DNA from: Roseiarcus sp963807735
GTDB lineage: Bacteria > Pseudomonadota > Alphaproteobacteria > Rhizobiales > Beijerinckiaceae
Assembly: GCA_963807735.1 (NCBI GenBank)
Contig: CAWEDI010000018.1
Span: 186,001 to 250,000 of the forward strand
Reading direction: 5' to 3'
DNA length: 64,000 nt
The notes beneath the pieces are model-generated. The model had not been told where the DNA came from. It did no database searches and saw only the letters and a list, made by a program, of their open reading frames with translations. Shown here in pieces: positions 44,747 through 53,785 of this stretch (positions within the stretch are counted from its first letter, which is position 1; each line of letters starts with the position of its first letter). The position numbers were made by a program, and so were the translations under genes.

Positions 44747-45522
44747 GCGACGCCGACATCGAGGCCTCAAGGGCGCCGCTGATTGAACATATCATCGAGC
44801 TCAGACAGCGGCTCATTCGCGCGCTGTATGCGTTCTTTGCGGCGTTCATCGTCTGCTTCTATTTCTCGCGCTCGATCTACAACATCCTGACCTGGCCCTA
44901 TGTGCGCGTCGTCGGCGCCGAGCAGGCCAAATTGATCGCCACCCATTTCCTCGAACAGTTCTACACCAACATCCGCCTCAGCATGTTCGGGGCGCTGTTC
45001 ATCGCGTTCCCGGTCATCGCGACGCAGCTCTACAAGTTCGTCGCGCCGGGGCTCTACAAGACCGAGCGGCAGGCGTTCCTGCCCTACCTCATCGCGACGC
45101 CGATCTTCTTCCTGATGGGCGCGATGCTGGTCTATTTCGGCGTAATGCCGCTGCTGATCCGGTTCTCGGTGTCATTGCAGCAGGTCGGCCAGCCTGGCGA
45201 GGCGACGATCGAGTTGTTGCCCAAGGTGAGCGAATATCTCTCGCTCATCATGACGCTGGTGTTCGCGTTCGGCGTCGCGTTCCAACTGCCCGTCGTGCTG
45301 ACGCTGCTGGGCCAAGTCGGCATCATCGATTCCAAGTGGCTATCGTCGATGCGGCGATACGCCATCGTCGGCGTGACCGGGCTCGCCGCGATCCTGACGC
45401 CGCCCGACCTCATCAGCATGACCACGCTCGCATTGCCGATGCTGCTGCTCTACGAGGGCGCGGTGTTCGCGGTGAAGCTGATCGAGCGACGGCGCGCGGC
45501 GGAGAAAGCCAAGAACCCGTGA
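44743..45522 (+). CDS. tatC: Twin-arginine translocase subunit TatC
   Basis: The 259-residue polytopic protein has six predicted spans and the TatC motifs 'PLIEHIIELRQRLIRALYA' near the N-terminus (with the Glu for signal-peptide binding) and 'VAFQLPVVLTLLGQVGI', 'RRYAIVGVTGLAAILTPPDLISM'. It is the receptor for Tat signal peptides. It overlaps tatB (ATGA) and the EamA transporter gene (GTGA), so four genes appear translationally coupled. Confidence 0.95.
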   Translation: MSDADIEASRAPLIEHIIELRQRLIRALYAFFAAFIVCFYFSRSIYNILTWPYVRVVGAEQAKLIATHFLEQFYTNIRLSMFGALFIAFPVIATQLYKFVAPGLYKTERQAFLPYLIATPIFFLMGAMLVYFGVMPLLIRFSVSLQQVGQPGEATIELLPKVSEYLSLIMTLVFAFGVAFQLPVVLTLLGQVGIIDSKWLSSMRRYAIVGVTGLAAILTPPDLISMTTLALPMLLLYEGAVFAVKLIERRRAAEKAKNP

Positions 45523-46409
45523 GGCCGCGCGATACGATCGCGGCGGTCGTCGCCGCGATCGTCTGGGGCCTCACCTTTATCGCCATCAAATACGGGGTCG
45601 AGGATGCGCCGCCGTTCCTGTTGACGGCGCTGCGCTTCGCCTTCGCCGCGATCCCGTTGGCGCTGTTCACCCGCCCGCCGAAGGCGCCGGCGCGGTGGAT
45701 CGTACTTTACGGCGCGTTGATTGGGGTCGGACAGTTCGGCCTGCTGTTTCTTGGCGTGCGCCAGGGCATGCCGGTCGGGCTCGCCTCGCTGGTCGTCCAG
45801 ATGCAGGTCTATTTCACCATGCTGTTCGCGGTCATCGGCTTCGGCGAACGGCCGACGCGGCCGCAACTCATCGGGGCCGGCGTGGCGTTGGTAGGCATGG
45901 GCGTCATCGGCTCGGCGCGCTTCGCCAACGCGAGCCTCGCCCCGTTCGCGCTGACCCTCGCCGCCTCGGCGTGCTGGGCGGCCGGCAATGTCGTCGGCAA
46001 GAAGGTCGGCCGCGTCGACGCCTTGGCGTTTGTGGCGTGGTCTAGCCTGGTGGCGCCGCTTCCGATGCTGGCTTTATCGTGGTTCGTCGAGCCGGAGCGC
46101 ACGATCGCGGCGCTCGCGCACCCGACCCTGAAACTCGCGCTCAGCGTCGTAGCTCTCTCCTACGGCGGGACGATCTTCAGCTACGGCCTGTGGGCGCGGC
46201 TGCTGGCGACGTATCCGGCGGCTGCGGTGACGCCGTTCGCGCTGCTGGTGCCGGTCTCAGGTATGGCGGCGGCGGCGCTGCTGTTCGGCGAACAAACCAG
46301 CGCGCTTGAGCTGCTCGGCGCGGTGATCGTGATGATCGGCCTCGCCGTCAACGTGTTTGGCGCGCGTGTTGGAGGGGCGCTCGGGCGGCGAACCGCCCGA
46401 GCGACCTGA
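45519..46409 (+). CDS. EamA-type (DMT superfamily) transporter
   Basis: The 296-residue membrane protein has ten hydrophobic spans in two EamA repeats ('AIVWGLTFIAIKYGVEDAPPFLLTALRFAFA' and the second 'AACWAAGNVVGKKVG'-type block). DMT proteins of this type export amino acids and other small metabolites; the substrate is unknown. GTG at 45519 overlaps the tatC stop. The next possible start would cut the first span. It ends 7 bases before the convergent katE. Confidence 0.9.
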   Translation: MRPRDTIAAVVAAIVWGLTFIAIKYGVEDAPPFLLTALRFAFAAIPLALFTRPPKAPARWIVLYGALIGVGQFGLLFLGVRQGMPVGLASLVVQMQVYFTMLFAVIGFGERPTRPQLIGAGVALVGMGVIGSARFANASLAPFALTLAASACWAAGNVVGKKVGRVDALAFVAWSSLVAPLPMLALSWFVEPERTIAALAHPTLKLALSVVALSYGGTIFSYGLWARLLATYPAAAVTPFALLVPVSGMAAAALLFGEQTSALELLGAVIVMIGLAVNVFGARVGGALGRRTARAT

Positions 46410-46416
46410 TCGCGCC

Positions 46417-48489
46417 TTACGCGAGCGTGCGCAACTTCGGCTCGCGGTCCCATTGACGGGTTTTGGCGGCGGCGAAGAAGTCCTCGCCGAGGCCGCAAAC
46501 GCCTTCATCCTTTTCGACGCCGGCGCGGTCGAGCAACGGCTGCGCCGAGGGTGTGGCCCCGATCGCCTTCAAATGGGCGAAGGCGTCCATCACCCATTTG
46601 ACCGCCGCGCGTTCGCGCGACAGCGCCTTCGTCTGCTTGTCGTCGAGCACGACCGCGACGGCGTCGAACAGCGGCGACGGCGAGCCGAACAACTGACCGT
46701 CGGCCTTGAGCATGTGGCCGTCCGACAGTTTGACATGCGGGCGCAGCGCGACGACGAACACCGTTGCGCCTTCCTTCTTTCCCGCCTGCTGGAGCGCCTT
46801 CAGCGCTTTGGCGTCGCTGCCGTCGGCGATCAGCACGCCGATCTTGCGGCCCTCCAGGGTCGGCTTGGCGTTGCGCTGGATCGACAGCGCCGGGGACGGC
46901 GCCATCTCGACTTTTTCGCGGGCGGGCTTGCTCGCTTTCGGCAGCGGGACGCCAAGCCCTTCGGCGACCCGCGCCGCCAGCTCTTCGTCGACATTGCGCA
47001 GATTGCCGATCATGCGCACCGGAATCTGCGGCAGGTTGCATTTCGACAGTTCGAATACAAACGCCGAGGCGATATGGGCGCGTTCGGAATCGGTCTGCGA
47101 CTGCCAGAACAGCGTCGCCTGGCTGTAGTGGTCGGCGAACAGCTCGGCGCGGATGCGCCGTTTGCCGAGATGCGGCTCCGCGGCGAAACGTGTCGCCGTG
47201 ACGAAGCCGCGCTCCGCGACTTCGCGCGCGCCGCCCTCTTCGCCGTGCTCGGCGAGCGAGTTCGGCTCGTAGGTGGCGCGACCCTTGGGAACCATCATCT
47301 GCATGTGTCCGTCGCGCTGTTGGTTGGCGAACGGACATTTCGGCGCGTTGATCGGCAGTTGATGAAAGTTCGCCGTGCCGAGCCGCGACTTCTGCGTGTC
47401 GAGATAGCTGAACAACCGCCCTTGCAGCAGCGGATCATCGCTGAAGTCGACGCCGGGCACGATATTGGCGGGACAGAACGCGACCTGCTCGGTCTCGGCG
47501 AAGAAATTGTCCGGGTTGCGATCCAATGCCATCACGCCGACCTTGCGCAGCGGAACGAGCTCCTCGGGGATGACCTTGGTGGCGTCGAGCACGTCGAACG
47601 GCAATTTGTCCGCGGTCGCCTCGTCGAGCACTTGGACGTGAAGCTCCCATTGCGGAAAGTCGCCCTTGGCGATCGCCTCGTAGAGGTCGCGACGATGGAA
47701 GTCGTTGTCGGCGCTTTGCAGGGCCACGGTCTCGTCCCACACCGTGGATTGCGTCCCGAGCAGCGGTCGCCAGTGGAACTTGACGAAAAGCTCCTCGCCT
47801 TTGGCGTTGACCAGCTTGTACGTGTTGACGCCGAACCCCTGCATCATGCGCAGCGAGCGCGGCAGGGTGCGGTCCGACATCGCCCACATCAGCATGTGCG
47901 TCGTCTCGGGCGACAGGGAGGCGAAATCCCAGAACGTGTCGTGCGCGCTGGCGGCCTGCGGATAGCCGCGATCGGCCTCCATCTTCACCGCGTGGATGAG
48001 ATCGGGGAACTTGATTGCGTCCTGAATGAAAAACACCGGGATGTTGTTGCCGACGAGGTCCCAGTTGCCTTGCTTCGTGTAGAACTTGACCGAAAAACCG
48101 CGCACGTCGCGGGGCGTGTCGACGGATCCGGCGCCGCCGGCGACCGTGGAGAAGCGCGCGAACACCGGGACCTTCTCGCCGACGCGCTGGAACAGATCAG
48201 CTTTGCAAATGTCGGCGAGCGAGTCGGTGCATTCAAAATAGCCGTGCGCCGCCGAGCCGCGCGCATGGACGATCCGCTCGGGGATGCGCTCGTGATCGAA
48301 GTGAAAGATTTTCTCGCGCAGCACGAAATCTTCGAGCAACACCGGTCCGCGGGCGCTCGCTTTCAGGCTGTTCTGGTTGTCGGATACCGGAATGCCCTGG
48401 TTGGTGGTCAGCGTCGTCCCGCCATGCTGGTGGGTTTCGCCGCCGGGACCGGGGTTGAGGTCGCCGTGGGCGGTCGGCTGCTTGGCCAT
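46417..48489 (-). CDS. katE: Large-subunit monofunctional catalase (HPII/KatE clade)
   Basis: The 690-residue protein is a clade II catalase: catalytic His75 in 'VHARGSAAHGYFE', 'RFSTVAGGAGSVDTPRDVRGF', the heme region 'GRLFSYLDTQKSRLG' with the proximal Tyr, and a C-terminal domain (about 535-690) of the DJ-1/PfpI fold ('GRKIGVLIADGSDAKALKAL'). It disproportionates hydrogen peroxide and is often induced in stationary phase. It is a single-gene unit. The extra domain and its length distinguish it from small-subunit KatA/KatB. Confidence 0.96.
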   Translation of the reverse strand: MAKQPTAHGDLNPGPGGETHQHGGTTLTTNQGIPVSDNQNSLKASARGPVLLEDFVLREKIFHFDHERIPERIVHARGSAAHGYFECTDSLADICKADLFQRVGEKVPVFARFSTVAGGAGSVDTPRDVRGFSVKFYTKQGNWDLVGNNIPVFFIQDAIKFPDLIHAVKMEADRGYPQAASAHDTFWDFASLSPETTHMLMWAMSDRTLPRSLRMMQGFGVNTYKLVNAKGEELFVKFHWRPLLGTQSTVWDETVALQSADNDFHRRDLYEAIAKGDFPQWELHVQVLDEATADKLPFDVLDATKVIPEELVPLRKVGVMALDRNPDNFFAETEQVAFCPANIVPGVDFSDDPLLQGRLFSYLDTQKSRLGTANFHQLPINAPKCPFANQQRDGHMQMMVPKGRATYEPNSLAEHGEEGGAREVAERGFVTATRFAAEPHLGKRRIRAELFADHYSQATLFWQSQTDSERAHIASAFVFELSKCNLPQIPVRMIGNLRNVDEELAARVAEGLGVPLPKASKPAREKVEMAPSPALSIQRNAKPTLEGRKIGVLIADGSDAKALKALQQAGKKEGATVFVVALRPHVKLSDGHMLKADGQLFGSPSPLFDAVAVVLDDKQTKALSRERAAVKWVMDAFAHLKAIGATPSAQPLLDRAGVEKDEGVCGLGEDFFAAAKTRQWDREPKLRTLA

Positions 48490-48618
48490 CGTTTATCCTC
48501 TTCACGCGCTTGAACTGCTCGGCTACGCAGGCTGAGCCGAGGGTGAACGCGTGAGGGCGCGCTAGAGTTGCGCGCCGTGGCGAGCAATTTTTCCTAACGG
48601 AGCGCCGGCGGGGGAAAG

Positions 48619-48645
48619 GCGACGCTCCGTCGGCCGGAGCGTCGC
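48619..48645 (-). terminator. Hairpin terminator candidate after the membrane protein gene
   Basis: Perfect 11-base arms gcgacgctccg and cggagcgtcgc with a 5-base loop lie 7 bases after the stop codon of the gene at 48653-49450. On the minus strand the hairpin is followed by a short 'cctttcccc', so termination is plausible though not strongly supported by a T tract. Confidence 0.55.
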
Positions 48646-48652
48646 GATAGCC

Positions 48653-49450
48653 TTAAGACGCGACCCGATCGGTTCGCCAGCTTGGCTGCGGGAGGTTTTG
48701 CGGAGCGGGCGGCAGCGGGCGCAACGTCGCTCGGGCTTGCGTCGGGAACGGATGCACCTGAACCTGGCTATCCTGATTTTCGTCGGCGAATTCAATGAGG
48801 CTTCGCGCATCGTAGCCGTGCAGCGGCGACATCGCGCATCCCGCGGCAATCTTGCGCAGCGGCGCCTCCGATTGATGCAACAGTACGGAAACGAGATTGT
48901 TCTGGAGCCGCTCCAATTCGTCCCAGGAGCGAAGCAACGGCGCAAGCACCCACGCCCGATCGACATCGACGAAATGTATGATCCCAACTCCCGCCAGGTT
49001 TTTGACGAGAACCTCATGCAAAGCCACGACATCTGCATTCACGTTCGCGTCAACATCCGGCGTCCACCAGAGGCTAACCAGCCCCGCGTGGCGGCTATAT
49101 TTGCCGGCCACCAGGATCTCGTCATTCAGCCGATCCTCGAAAGCCAGCGCGCGCTCGGCGGGGGAATAGGCCTCCCCGGACTGGGGATAGGGGCCTTTCG
49201 GGCCGTCCGGCCGCCAATGTGGCTTGATATCGCCAAGCCGCTCGCCGCATTTAATCAGCCAGTTCCAGAAAACGAACATGAGCAGCGTCATTATATTGAC
49301 GATGACCAAGGTTCTCAGCCAAGGCGCGCTGTCGTAAGTCGATATGAACGCGACCCCGATCGCGCCAAGTGCAAGAACTATGTTCCATTCTTCGTTGAAC
49401 GCGGCGTTCACGATTACGTTATTCGGGGATGACTGCGTCGGCTTGCTCAT
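48653..49450 (-). CDS. Hypothetical protein with two N-terminal transmembrane segments
   Basis: The 265-residue product has two hydrophobic spans close together (about 24-40 and 45-68, 'IVLALGAIGVAFIS' and 'TLVIVNIMTLLMFVFWNWLI'), followed by a large soluble part of about 195 residues with many Trp and charged residues ('SLWWTPDVDANVNADVVALHEVLVKNLAGVG'). I do not recognise a family. The ATG at 49450 follows a perfect 'gaggagg'; the frame is open to 49507. Function unknown; a cytoplasmic domain anchored to the membrane is the likely layout. It has a hairpin terminator of its own. Confidence 0.65.
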   Translation of the reverse strand: MSKPTQSSPNNVIVNAAFNEEWNIVLALGAIGVAFISTYDSAPWLRTLVIVNIMTLLMFVFWNWLIKCGERLGDIKPHWRPDGPKGPYPQSGEAYSPAERALAFEDRLNDEILVAGKYSRHAGLVSLWWTPDVDANVNADVVALHEVLVKNLAGVGIIHFVDVDRAWVLAPLLRSWDELERLQNNLVSVLLHQSEAPLRKIAAGCAMSPLHGYDARSLIEFADENQDSQVQVHPFPTQARATLRPLPPAPQNLPQPSWRTDRVAS

Positions 49451-49853
49451 AATGGCCTCCTCAAGTTGCGTGAGTAACAATCTGAGAGCGCCAAAGTTCA
49501 GGGTCAATCCACGAAATGCTTTATCATTTACTCACCGGCAATCCAATTTATGTTTTCATTTGATGGCGACTGACTGCAACATGCTGGCGCCATAGGCAAA
49601 AGCTTCCGGCGCCGTTTGTAGCGAAGAGGCAACGGCAAAACACGGCGGGCAAACCTGGGATACACACGGCGCCGTGCATATCCCCCTCATGTCTCCATCC
49701 GACATCTTGCAAGCAGTGCGGTTGCAATCACAATTGCCCACTTGGATTAGTAATATCAATGTTTAGTGTTCTTAGTGGAAGTCATTATACTTTCGTTAGG
49801 AATTGGCGATATGGTGGCAGCAAGGAAAGCATCTCTCATATACGGAGGAAGTT
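49451..49853. other. A+T-richer intergenic region between two divergent genes
   Basis: This 403-base stretch is visibly richer in A and T than its neighbours, especially 49500-49560 and 49735-49850. It should hold the promoters of the divergent membrane-protein gene and the HutC-type regulator. A 67-codon frame on the minus strand (49556-49759, TTG start) lacks a ribosome-binding site and I do not regard it as a gene. No tRNA, insertion sequence or clear repeat is visible. Confidence 0.5.
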
Positions 49854-50633
49854 ATGGCCGTAAGTTCTAGAATGTTTGAAACCAAGCCGCTCTACGCCTT
49901 GGTTCAAGAGGAGCTCTCCGCCCGTATCCTGTCCGGCAAATACGCGCCGGGCGAGCCGCTGCCGAACGAATGGGTTCTGTCGACCGAACTCGGCGTCAGC
50001 ATCGGCACGCTGCGCAAGGCGGTGCAGAGCCTTGTCGACTGCCGTCTCCTGGTGCGGGTGAGCGGCCGGGGCACCGTGGTCGCCGATCGGCAATCGCGCG
50101 CCTACAAAGCGGCGTTCGATCGCTTTCGCGACGAGGACGGCAATCCCGTGCACTGGAGCTATGAGGTTCATTCCGTCGAGATCGGCGCCGCCGATCCGGC
50201 CGAGTCGGAGAAGCTTCAGTTGGAGGTCGGCGCCGAGGTCGCGCGAATCATCCGCACGCGCACGGCGCATGGTGCCAAGGTGATGTATGAGAACATCGCG
50301 ATCCCCGTGGCGCGAATCCGCATCGACGCCGCCGCGCCGGCCGATCAGACCACCGTCGAGGCGCTGAGCGAGGCCAACGGTCGCGCCATCGGCTTGATCG
50401 TCAAGACCCTGTTCGTCGGGCCGCCCTGCGAAGCTGCGCGCGCGGTTCTGCCGCCGGACGACGCGCAGTTTTTCATCAACTTCGAGCGGCTGGTGTTCGA
50501 CAGCAAGGACACGCCGATCGAGTGGTGCCGGGGCTCGGTCAATTGCCGGCGCCTGTCGTACGTCGCCGACATTCGCCCGAGCAACAAGAGCGGGGCGGCC
50601 CCCAAAACCCCGCAGTTGGTGGCGGCGCGCTGA
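49854..50633 (+). CDS. GntR-family (HutC subfamily) transcriptional regulator
   Basis: The 259-residue protein has an N-terminal winged helix (about 10-72, 'YALVQEELSARILSGKYAPGEPLPNEWVLSTELGVSIGTLRKAVQSLVDCRLL') and a C-terminal UTRA-like effector domain ('AEVARIIRTRTAHGAKVMYENIAIP'). The UTRA part ends 'PIEWCRGSVNCRRLSYVADI', a form found in HutC-like regulators of amino-acid or sugar genes. The ATG at 49854 is 5 bases after 'ggagg'. The gene stands alone between an A+T-rich upstream region and serS, so its targets are unknown. It is a second HutC-type regulator in the window, distinct from the nag regulator. Confidence 0.87.
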   Translation: MAVSSRMFETKPLYALVQEELSARILSGKYAPGEPLPNEWVLSTELGVSIGTLRKAVQSLVDCRLLVRVSGRGTVVADRQSRAYKAAFDRFRDEDGNPVHWSYEVHSVEIGAADPAESEKLQLEVGAEVARIIRTRTAHGAKVMYENIAIPVARIRIDAAAPADQTTVEALSEANGRAIGLIVKTLFVGPPCEAARAVLPPDDAQFFINFERLVFDSKDTPIEWCRGSVNCRRLSYVADIRPSNKSGAAPKTPQLVAAR

Positions 50634-50678
50634 TCTGGTAAGGCCGCGGCTTCGCGCCGCGTGGCCGCCAGGTGAGAC

Positions 50679-51968
50679 ATGCACGATATCAAGTTGATCC
50701 GCGACGATCCCGCGGGCTTCGACGCGGGACTGGCGCGGCGCGGCCTGCCGCCGCGGGCCGCCGAACTGCTCTCCCTCGACGACAAGCGCCGCGCGGCGAT
50801 CGTCGAGTTGCAGCGCGCGCAAGAGCGCCGCAACACGGCCTCGAAGGAGATCGGCGCCGCCGCGGCGCGCAAGGAGTCCGCGACGGCCGACGCGTTGAAG
50901 GCGGAAGTCGCCGCGATCAAGCGGGCGATGGCGGAGCTGGAGGCGACCGAGAAGCTCGCCCAGGCCGCGCTCGACACCGAACTCGCCGCGATCCCCAACA
51001 TCCCGCGCGCCGACGCGCCGGACGGCAAGGACGAGAACGACAACGTCGAGGTGCGCCGCCACGGCGAGCCGGCGCGGTTTCCCAACAGCTTCAAGCCGAA
51101 GGAGCATTTCGAGCTCGGCGAGGCGCTGGGGCTGATGGACTTCGAGACCGCCGCGAAGCTTTCGGGCGCGCGGTTCGTGATCCTGAAAGGCGCGCTGGCG
51201 CGGCTCGAACGCGCGCTGATGCAGTTCATGCTCGACCTGCACACGACCGCGCACGGCTATACTGAGATCAACCCGCCAGTGCTGGTGCGCGACGAGGCGA
51301 TGTTCGGCACCGCGCAGTTGCCGAAGTTCAGGGAAGATCAGTTCGCGGCCGGCGACGGTTATTGGCTGATCCCCACCGCCGAAGTCCCACTCACCAACAT
51401 GGTGCGCGAGCAAATCCTCGACGAGCGCACGCTGCCGCTACGCTTCACCGCGGGCACTTTGTGTTTCCGCGCGGAGGCCGGCGCGGCCGGGCGCGACACG
51501 CGCGGCATGATCCGCCAGCATCAGTTCGAGAAGGTCGAACTCGTCTCGATCACCACGCCCGAACAATCGGGCGAGGAGCACGAGCGCATGACCGCCTGCG
51601 CGGAGGAAGTGTTGAAACGTCTCGGCCTGCATTTTCGCACCGTGGCTTTGTCGACCGGGGACATGGGCTTCTCCGCCAAGAAGACCTACGACATCGAGGT
51701 CTGGCTGCCGGGGCAGGGGCGGTTCCGCGAGATTTCCTCGTGCTCGGTGTGCGGGGATTTCCAGGCGCGGCGGATGAACGCGCGCTGCAAGGCGCCGGAC
51801 GCGAAGGCGACGCGGTTCGTCCACACGCTGAACGGCTCCGGCGTCGCGGTCGGCCGCGCGCTGGTGGCGGTGATGGAGACCTATCAAACGCCCGACGGCG
51901 CCATCGAAGTACCGGAGGCGCTGCGCGCCTATATGGGCGGAATCGACCGGATCCAGCGGGCGGGGTAG
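50679..51968 (+). CDS. serS: Seryl-tRNA synthetase
   Basis: The 429-residue product charges tRNA-Ser with serine in the cytoplasm. It has the N-terminal coiled-coil arm (about 30-100, 'QERRNTASKEIGAAAARKESAT') and class II motifs: motif 2 'RFTAGTLCFRAEAGAAGRDTRGMIRQHQF' and motif 3 'LNGSGVAVGRALVAVMETYQ', with serine-binding 'REISSCSVCGDFQARR'. Length is normal. It starts 45 bases after the HutC regulator gene but is probably an independent unit. Confidence 0.96.
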   Translation: MHDIKLIRDDPAGFDAGLARRGLPPRAAELLSLDDKRRAAIVELQRAQERRNTASKEIGAAAARKESATADALKAEVAAIKRAMAELEATEKLAQAALDTELAAIPNIPRADAPDGKDENDNVEVRRHGEPARFPNSFKPKEHFELGEALGLMDFETAAKLSGARFVILKGALARLERALMQFMLDLHTTAHGYTEINPPVLVRDEAMFGTAQLPKFREDQFAAGDGYWLIPTAEVPLTNMVREQILDERTLPLRFTAGTLCFRAEAGAAGRDTRGMIRQHQFEKVELVSITTPEQSGEEHERMTACAEEVLKRLGLHFRTVALSTGDMGFSAKKTYDIEVWLPGQGRFREISSCSVCGDFQARRMNARCKAPDAKATRFVHTLNGSGVAVGRALVAVMETYQTPDGAIEVPEALRAYMGGIDRIQRAG

Positions 51969-51995
51969 CGATCCAGCAGGTTCCAACGCTGGTGT

Positions 51996-52045
51996 CGCGA
52001 TCTCAAGATCGCGGGCACGCCGCCCGCGCGGTCTTGAGACCGCGC
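51996..52045. repeat. Two short palindromic hairpins between serS and sseA
   Basis: The convergent intergenic region holds two perfect hairpins: cgcgatc-tcaa-gatcgcg (51996-52013) and gcgcggtc-ttga-gaccgcgc (52026-52045). Their loops are reverse complements of each other, so they look like one short repeat unit in opposite orientation. They could act as a bidirectional terminator between the converging genes. Confidence 0.6.
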
Positions 52046-52080
52046 CTACAGCCGGCGCCTGCGATCATTAGCAATTTGCG

Positions 52081-52932
52081 CTAACCCTTCGCCGCCCCGG
52101 TCGCCGCCGGGCAATCGTCGCGGCTTCCCCATTCCGCCCACGAGCCGTCGTAGAGCCCGGCGACCTGACCGCCCGCCTCCTCGATCGCCAGCGCGACGAT
52201 CGCGGCGCTGACGCCGGAGCCGCAGGTTGTCAGCACGGGTTTGCTGAGATCGACGCCATGCCCGGCGATCGTCGCGACAAGCGCCTCCTTGCTCTTGAGC
52301 TGGCCATGCTCCAGCAGCTCCCCGTACGGAAGGTTGAGGGCGCCCGGCATGTGGCCGCTTTTCAGGCCCGGCCGCGGCTCGGGCGTTCGGCCCTCAAAGC
52401 GGTCGGCAGGGCGGGCGTCCGCCACCTGCGCCGAGCCGCTTTGCAGCGCCGACCTGACGTCGGCGAGGCTCGCGACCATCTCCCGATCGAGCTTCGGCGT
52501 GAAGGTCGCCGGCTTCGGTTTCGCCTCGCCGCCTTCGATCGGGCGGCCCTCGTGCGTCCATTTCGGCAGGCCGCCTTCGAGGATATGCACGTCTTTCGCC
52601 CCGTAGACGCGCAAGGTCCACCACACGCGCGCCGCGGCGAACAGTCCCAACGAATCGTAGATCACGAAGCGCATGCCGTCGCCGAGGCCGAGCTCGCCCA
52701 TCGCCTTGGCGAAGGCGCCCGGCGCGGGCAGCATGTGCGGCAGGCCGGACGACGTGTCGGCGATCGTGTCGATGTTGAAGAACACCGCGCCCGGGATGTG
52801 CGCCTCGCGGAATTCGGCGTCGCCTTTGCGGGGTGTGGTCGGCAGGTGCCAGGAGGCGTCGATCACCCGCAGATCGGAATCGCCGAGATGCGCGTCGAGC
52901 CAGTCGGTCGTGACGAAATTCGCGTGCGTCAT
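52081..52932 (-). CDS. sseA: 3-mercaptopyruvate sulfurtransferase / rhodanese-like
   Basis: The 283-residue product has two rhodanese domains. The N-terminal inactive one has 'DWLDAHLGDSDLRVIDASWHLP' and 'GAVFFNID'. The C-terminal active one has 'DARPADRFEGRTPEPRPGLKSGHMPGALNLPY' and the active loop 'CGSGVSA' with the catalytic Cys. The CGSGV-type loop points to SseA-type mercaptopyruvate sulfurtransferase rather than thiosulfate sulfurtransferase. It starts 8 bases after the Bpt gene on the same strand. The frame is open to 53037; the ATG at 52932 is the family start. Confidence 0.9.
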   Translation of the reverse strand: MTHANFVTTDWLDAHLGDSDLRVIDASWHLPTTPRKGDAEFREAHIPGAVFFNIDTIADTSSGLPHMLPAPGAFAKAMGELGLGDGMRFVIYDSLGLFAAARVWWTLRVYGAKDVHILEGGLPKWTHEGRPIEGGEAKPKPATFTPKLDREMVASLADVRSALQSGSAQVADARPADRFEGRTPEPRPGLKSGHMPGALNLPYGELLEHGQLKSKEALVATIAGHGVDLSKPVLTTCGSGVSAAIVALAIEEAGGQVAGLYDGSWAEWGSRDDCPAATGAAKG

Positions 52933-52940
52933 CAGCGGTC

Positions 52941-53693
52941 TCAGTTGCGCTCTACGCGCGTCCAGCCGTTGAGGCCGAGGCGCTCCTGCGGGAGATAGGC
53001 GCCCTTGTAGGCCATCTTGCGCGAGCCTTCGACCCAATAGCCGAGATAAACATGCGGCAGACCCAGCCGCCGCGCCTTCGCGATATGGTCGAGAATGACG
53101 TACGCGCCGAGCGACCGCTTCGCCATTGCGGGATCATAAAAGGAATAAACCAGCGACAAACCGTCGGCGAGCCGGTCGGTCAGACAGGCGGCGATCAGCG
53201 GCCCCTCGCCGCGGCCGTGAAGGCGCGAGTCGGCGCCGCGACGGCGATATTCGGTGACGAAAGTGTCGATGTGGCTGTCTTCGACCATCATCGAATAGTC
53301 GAGCACCGACATATCGGCCATGCCGCCGTCGGGATGGCGCAAGTCGAGATAGTCGCGAAACAGCGAATACTGCTCGGAGGTCGGCTTCGGCGGCGACATG
53401 GCGCCGATGAGATCGTTGTTGGCGCGCATCACGCGGCGCTGCGTGTCGTTGGGGCGGAAATCCTCAACCAGCACCCTGACCGAAACGCAGCCGCGGCAGT
53501 TCTCGCAAGCCGGCCGGTAGGCGATGGTCTGCGAGCGGCGGAAGCCGGTTTGCGTCAACATGTCGTTGAGCGCGCCGGCGCGCTTGCCGACGAGGTGAGT
53601 AAAGACTTTGCGCTCGACCATACCCTGAAGGTACGGGCAAGGCGACGGCGCGGTCAGGTAGAATTGGGGGGCGTCCCGCACCTCGCGCGTCAA
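52941..53693 (-). CDS. bpt: Aspartate/glutamate leucyltransferase (arginyltransferase family)
   Basis: The 250-residue product has the Bpt/ATE motifs 'PCPYLQGMVERKVFTHL', 'CENCRGCVSVRV', 'YLDLRHPDGGM' and 'YVILDHIAKARRLGLPHVYLGYWVEGSRKMAYKGAY'. It attaches Leu from Leu-tRNA to N-terminal Asp or Glu, marking proteins for ClpAP degradation by the N-degron pathway. The cysteine motif region is conserved. It is followed by sseA after 8 bases and preceded by an RDD gene, an arrangement common in this order. Confidence 0.93.
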   Translation of the reverse strand: MTREVRDAPQFYLTAPSPCPYLQGMVERKVFTHLVGKRAGALNDMLTQTGFRRSQTIAYRPACENCRGCVSVRVLVEDFRPNDTQRRVMRANNDLIGAMSPPKPTSEQYSLFRDYLDLRHPDGGMADMSVLDYSMMVEDSHIDTFVTEYRRRGADSRLHGRGEGPLIAACLTDRLADGLSLVYSFYDPAMAKRSLGAYVILDHIAKARRLGLPHVYLGYWVEGSRKMAYKGAYLPQERLGLNGWTRVERN

Positions 53694-53785
53694 ACCGGCC
53701 TCTCCTGGCTGAGCTTCGGCGCAAAGCTAGTCCGGAAAGAGTTGCGCGAAAATGGGCGCCAGCGAAAATATTTGTGACTCCCGCC

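Noticed and set aside
46357..48513. 718-codon open frame on the plus strand
   Set aside because: Antisense shadow of katE, whose catalase motifs are all in place on the other strand.
49556..49759. Cys-containing 67-codon frame on the minus strand
   Set aside because: It starts with TTG, has no ribosome-binding site and lies in an A+T-rich intergenic region; no family resemblance.
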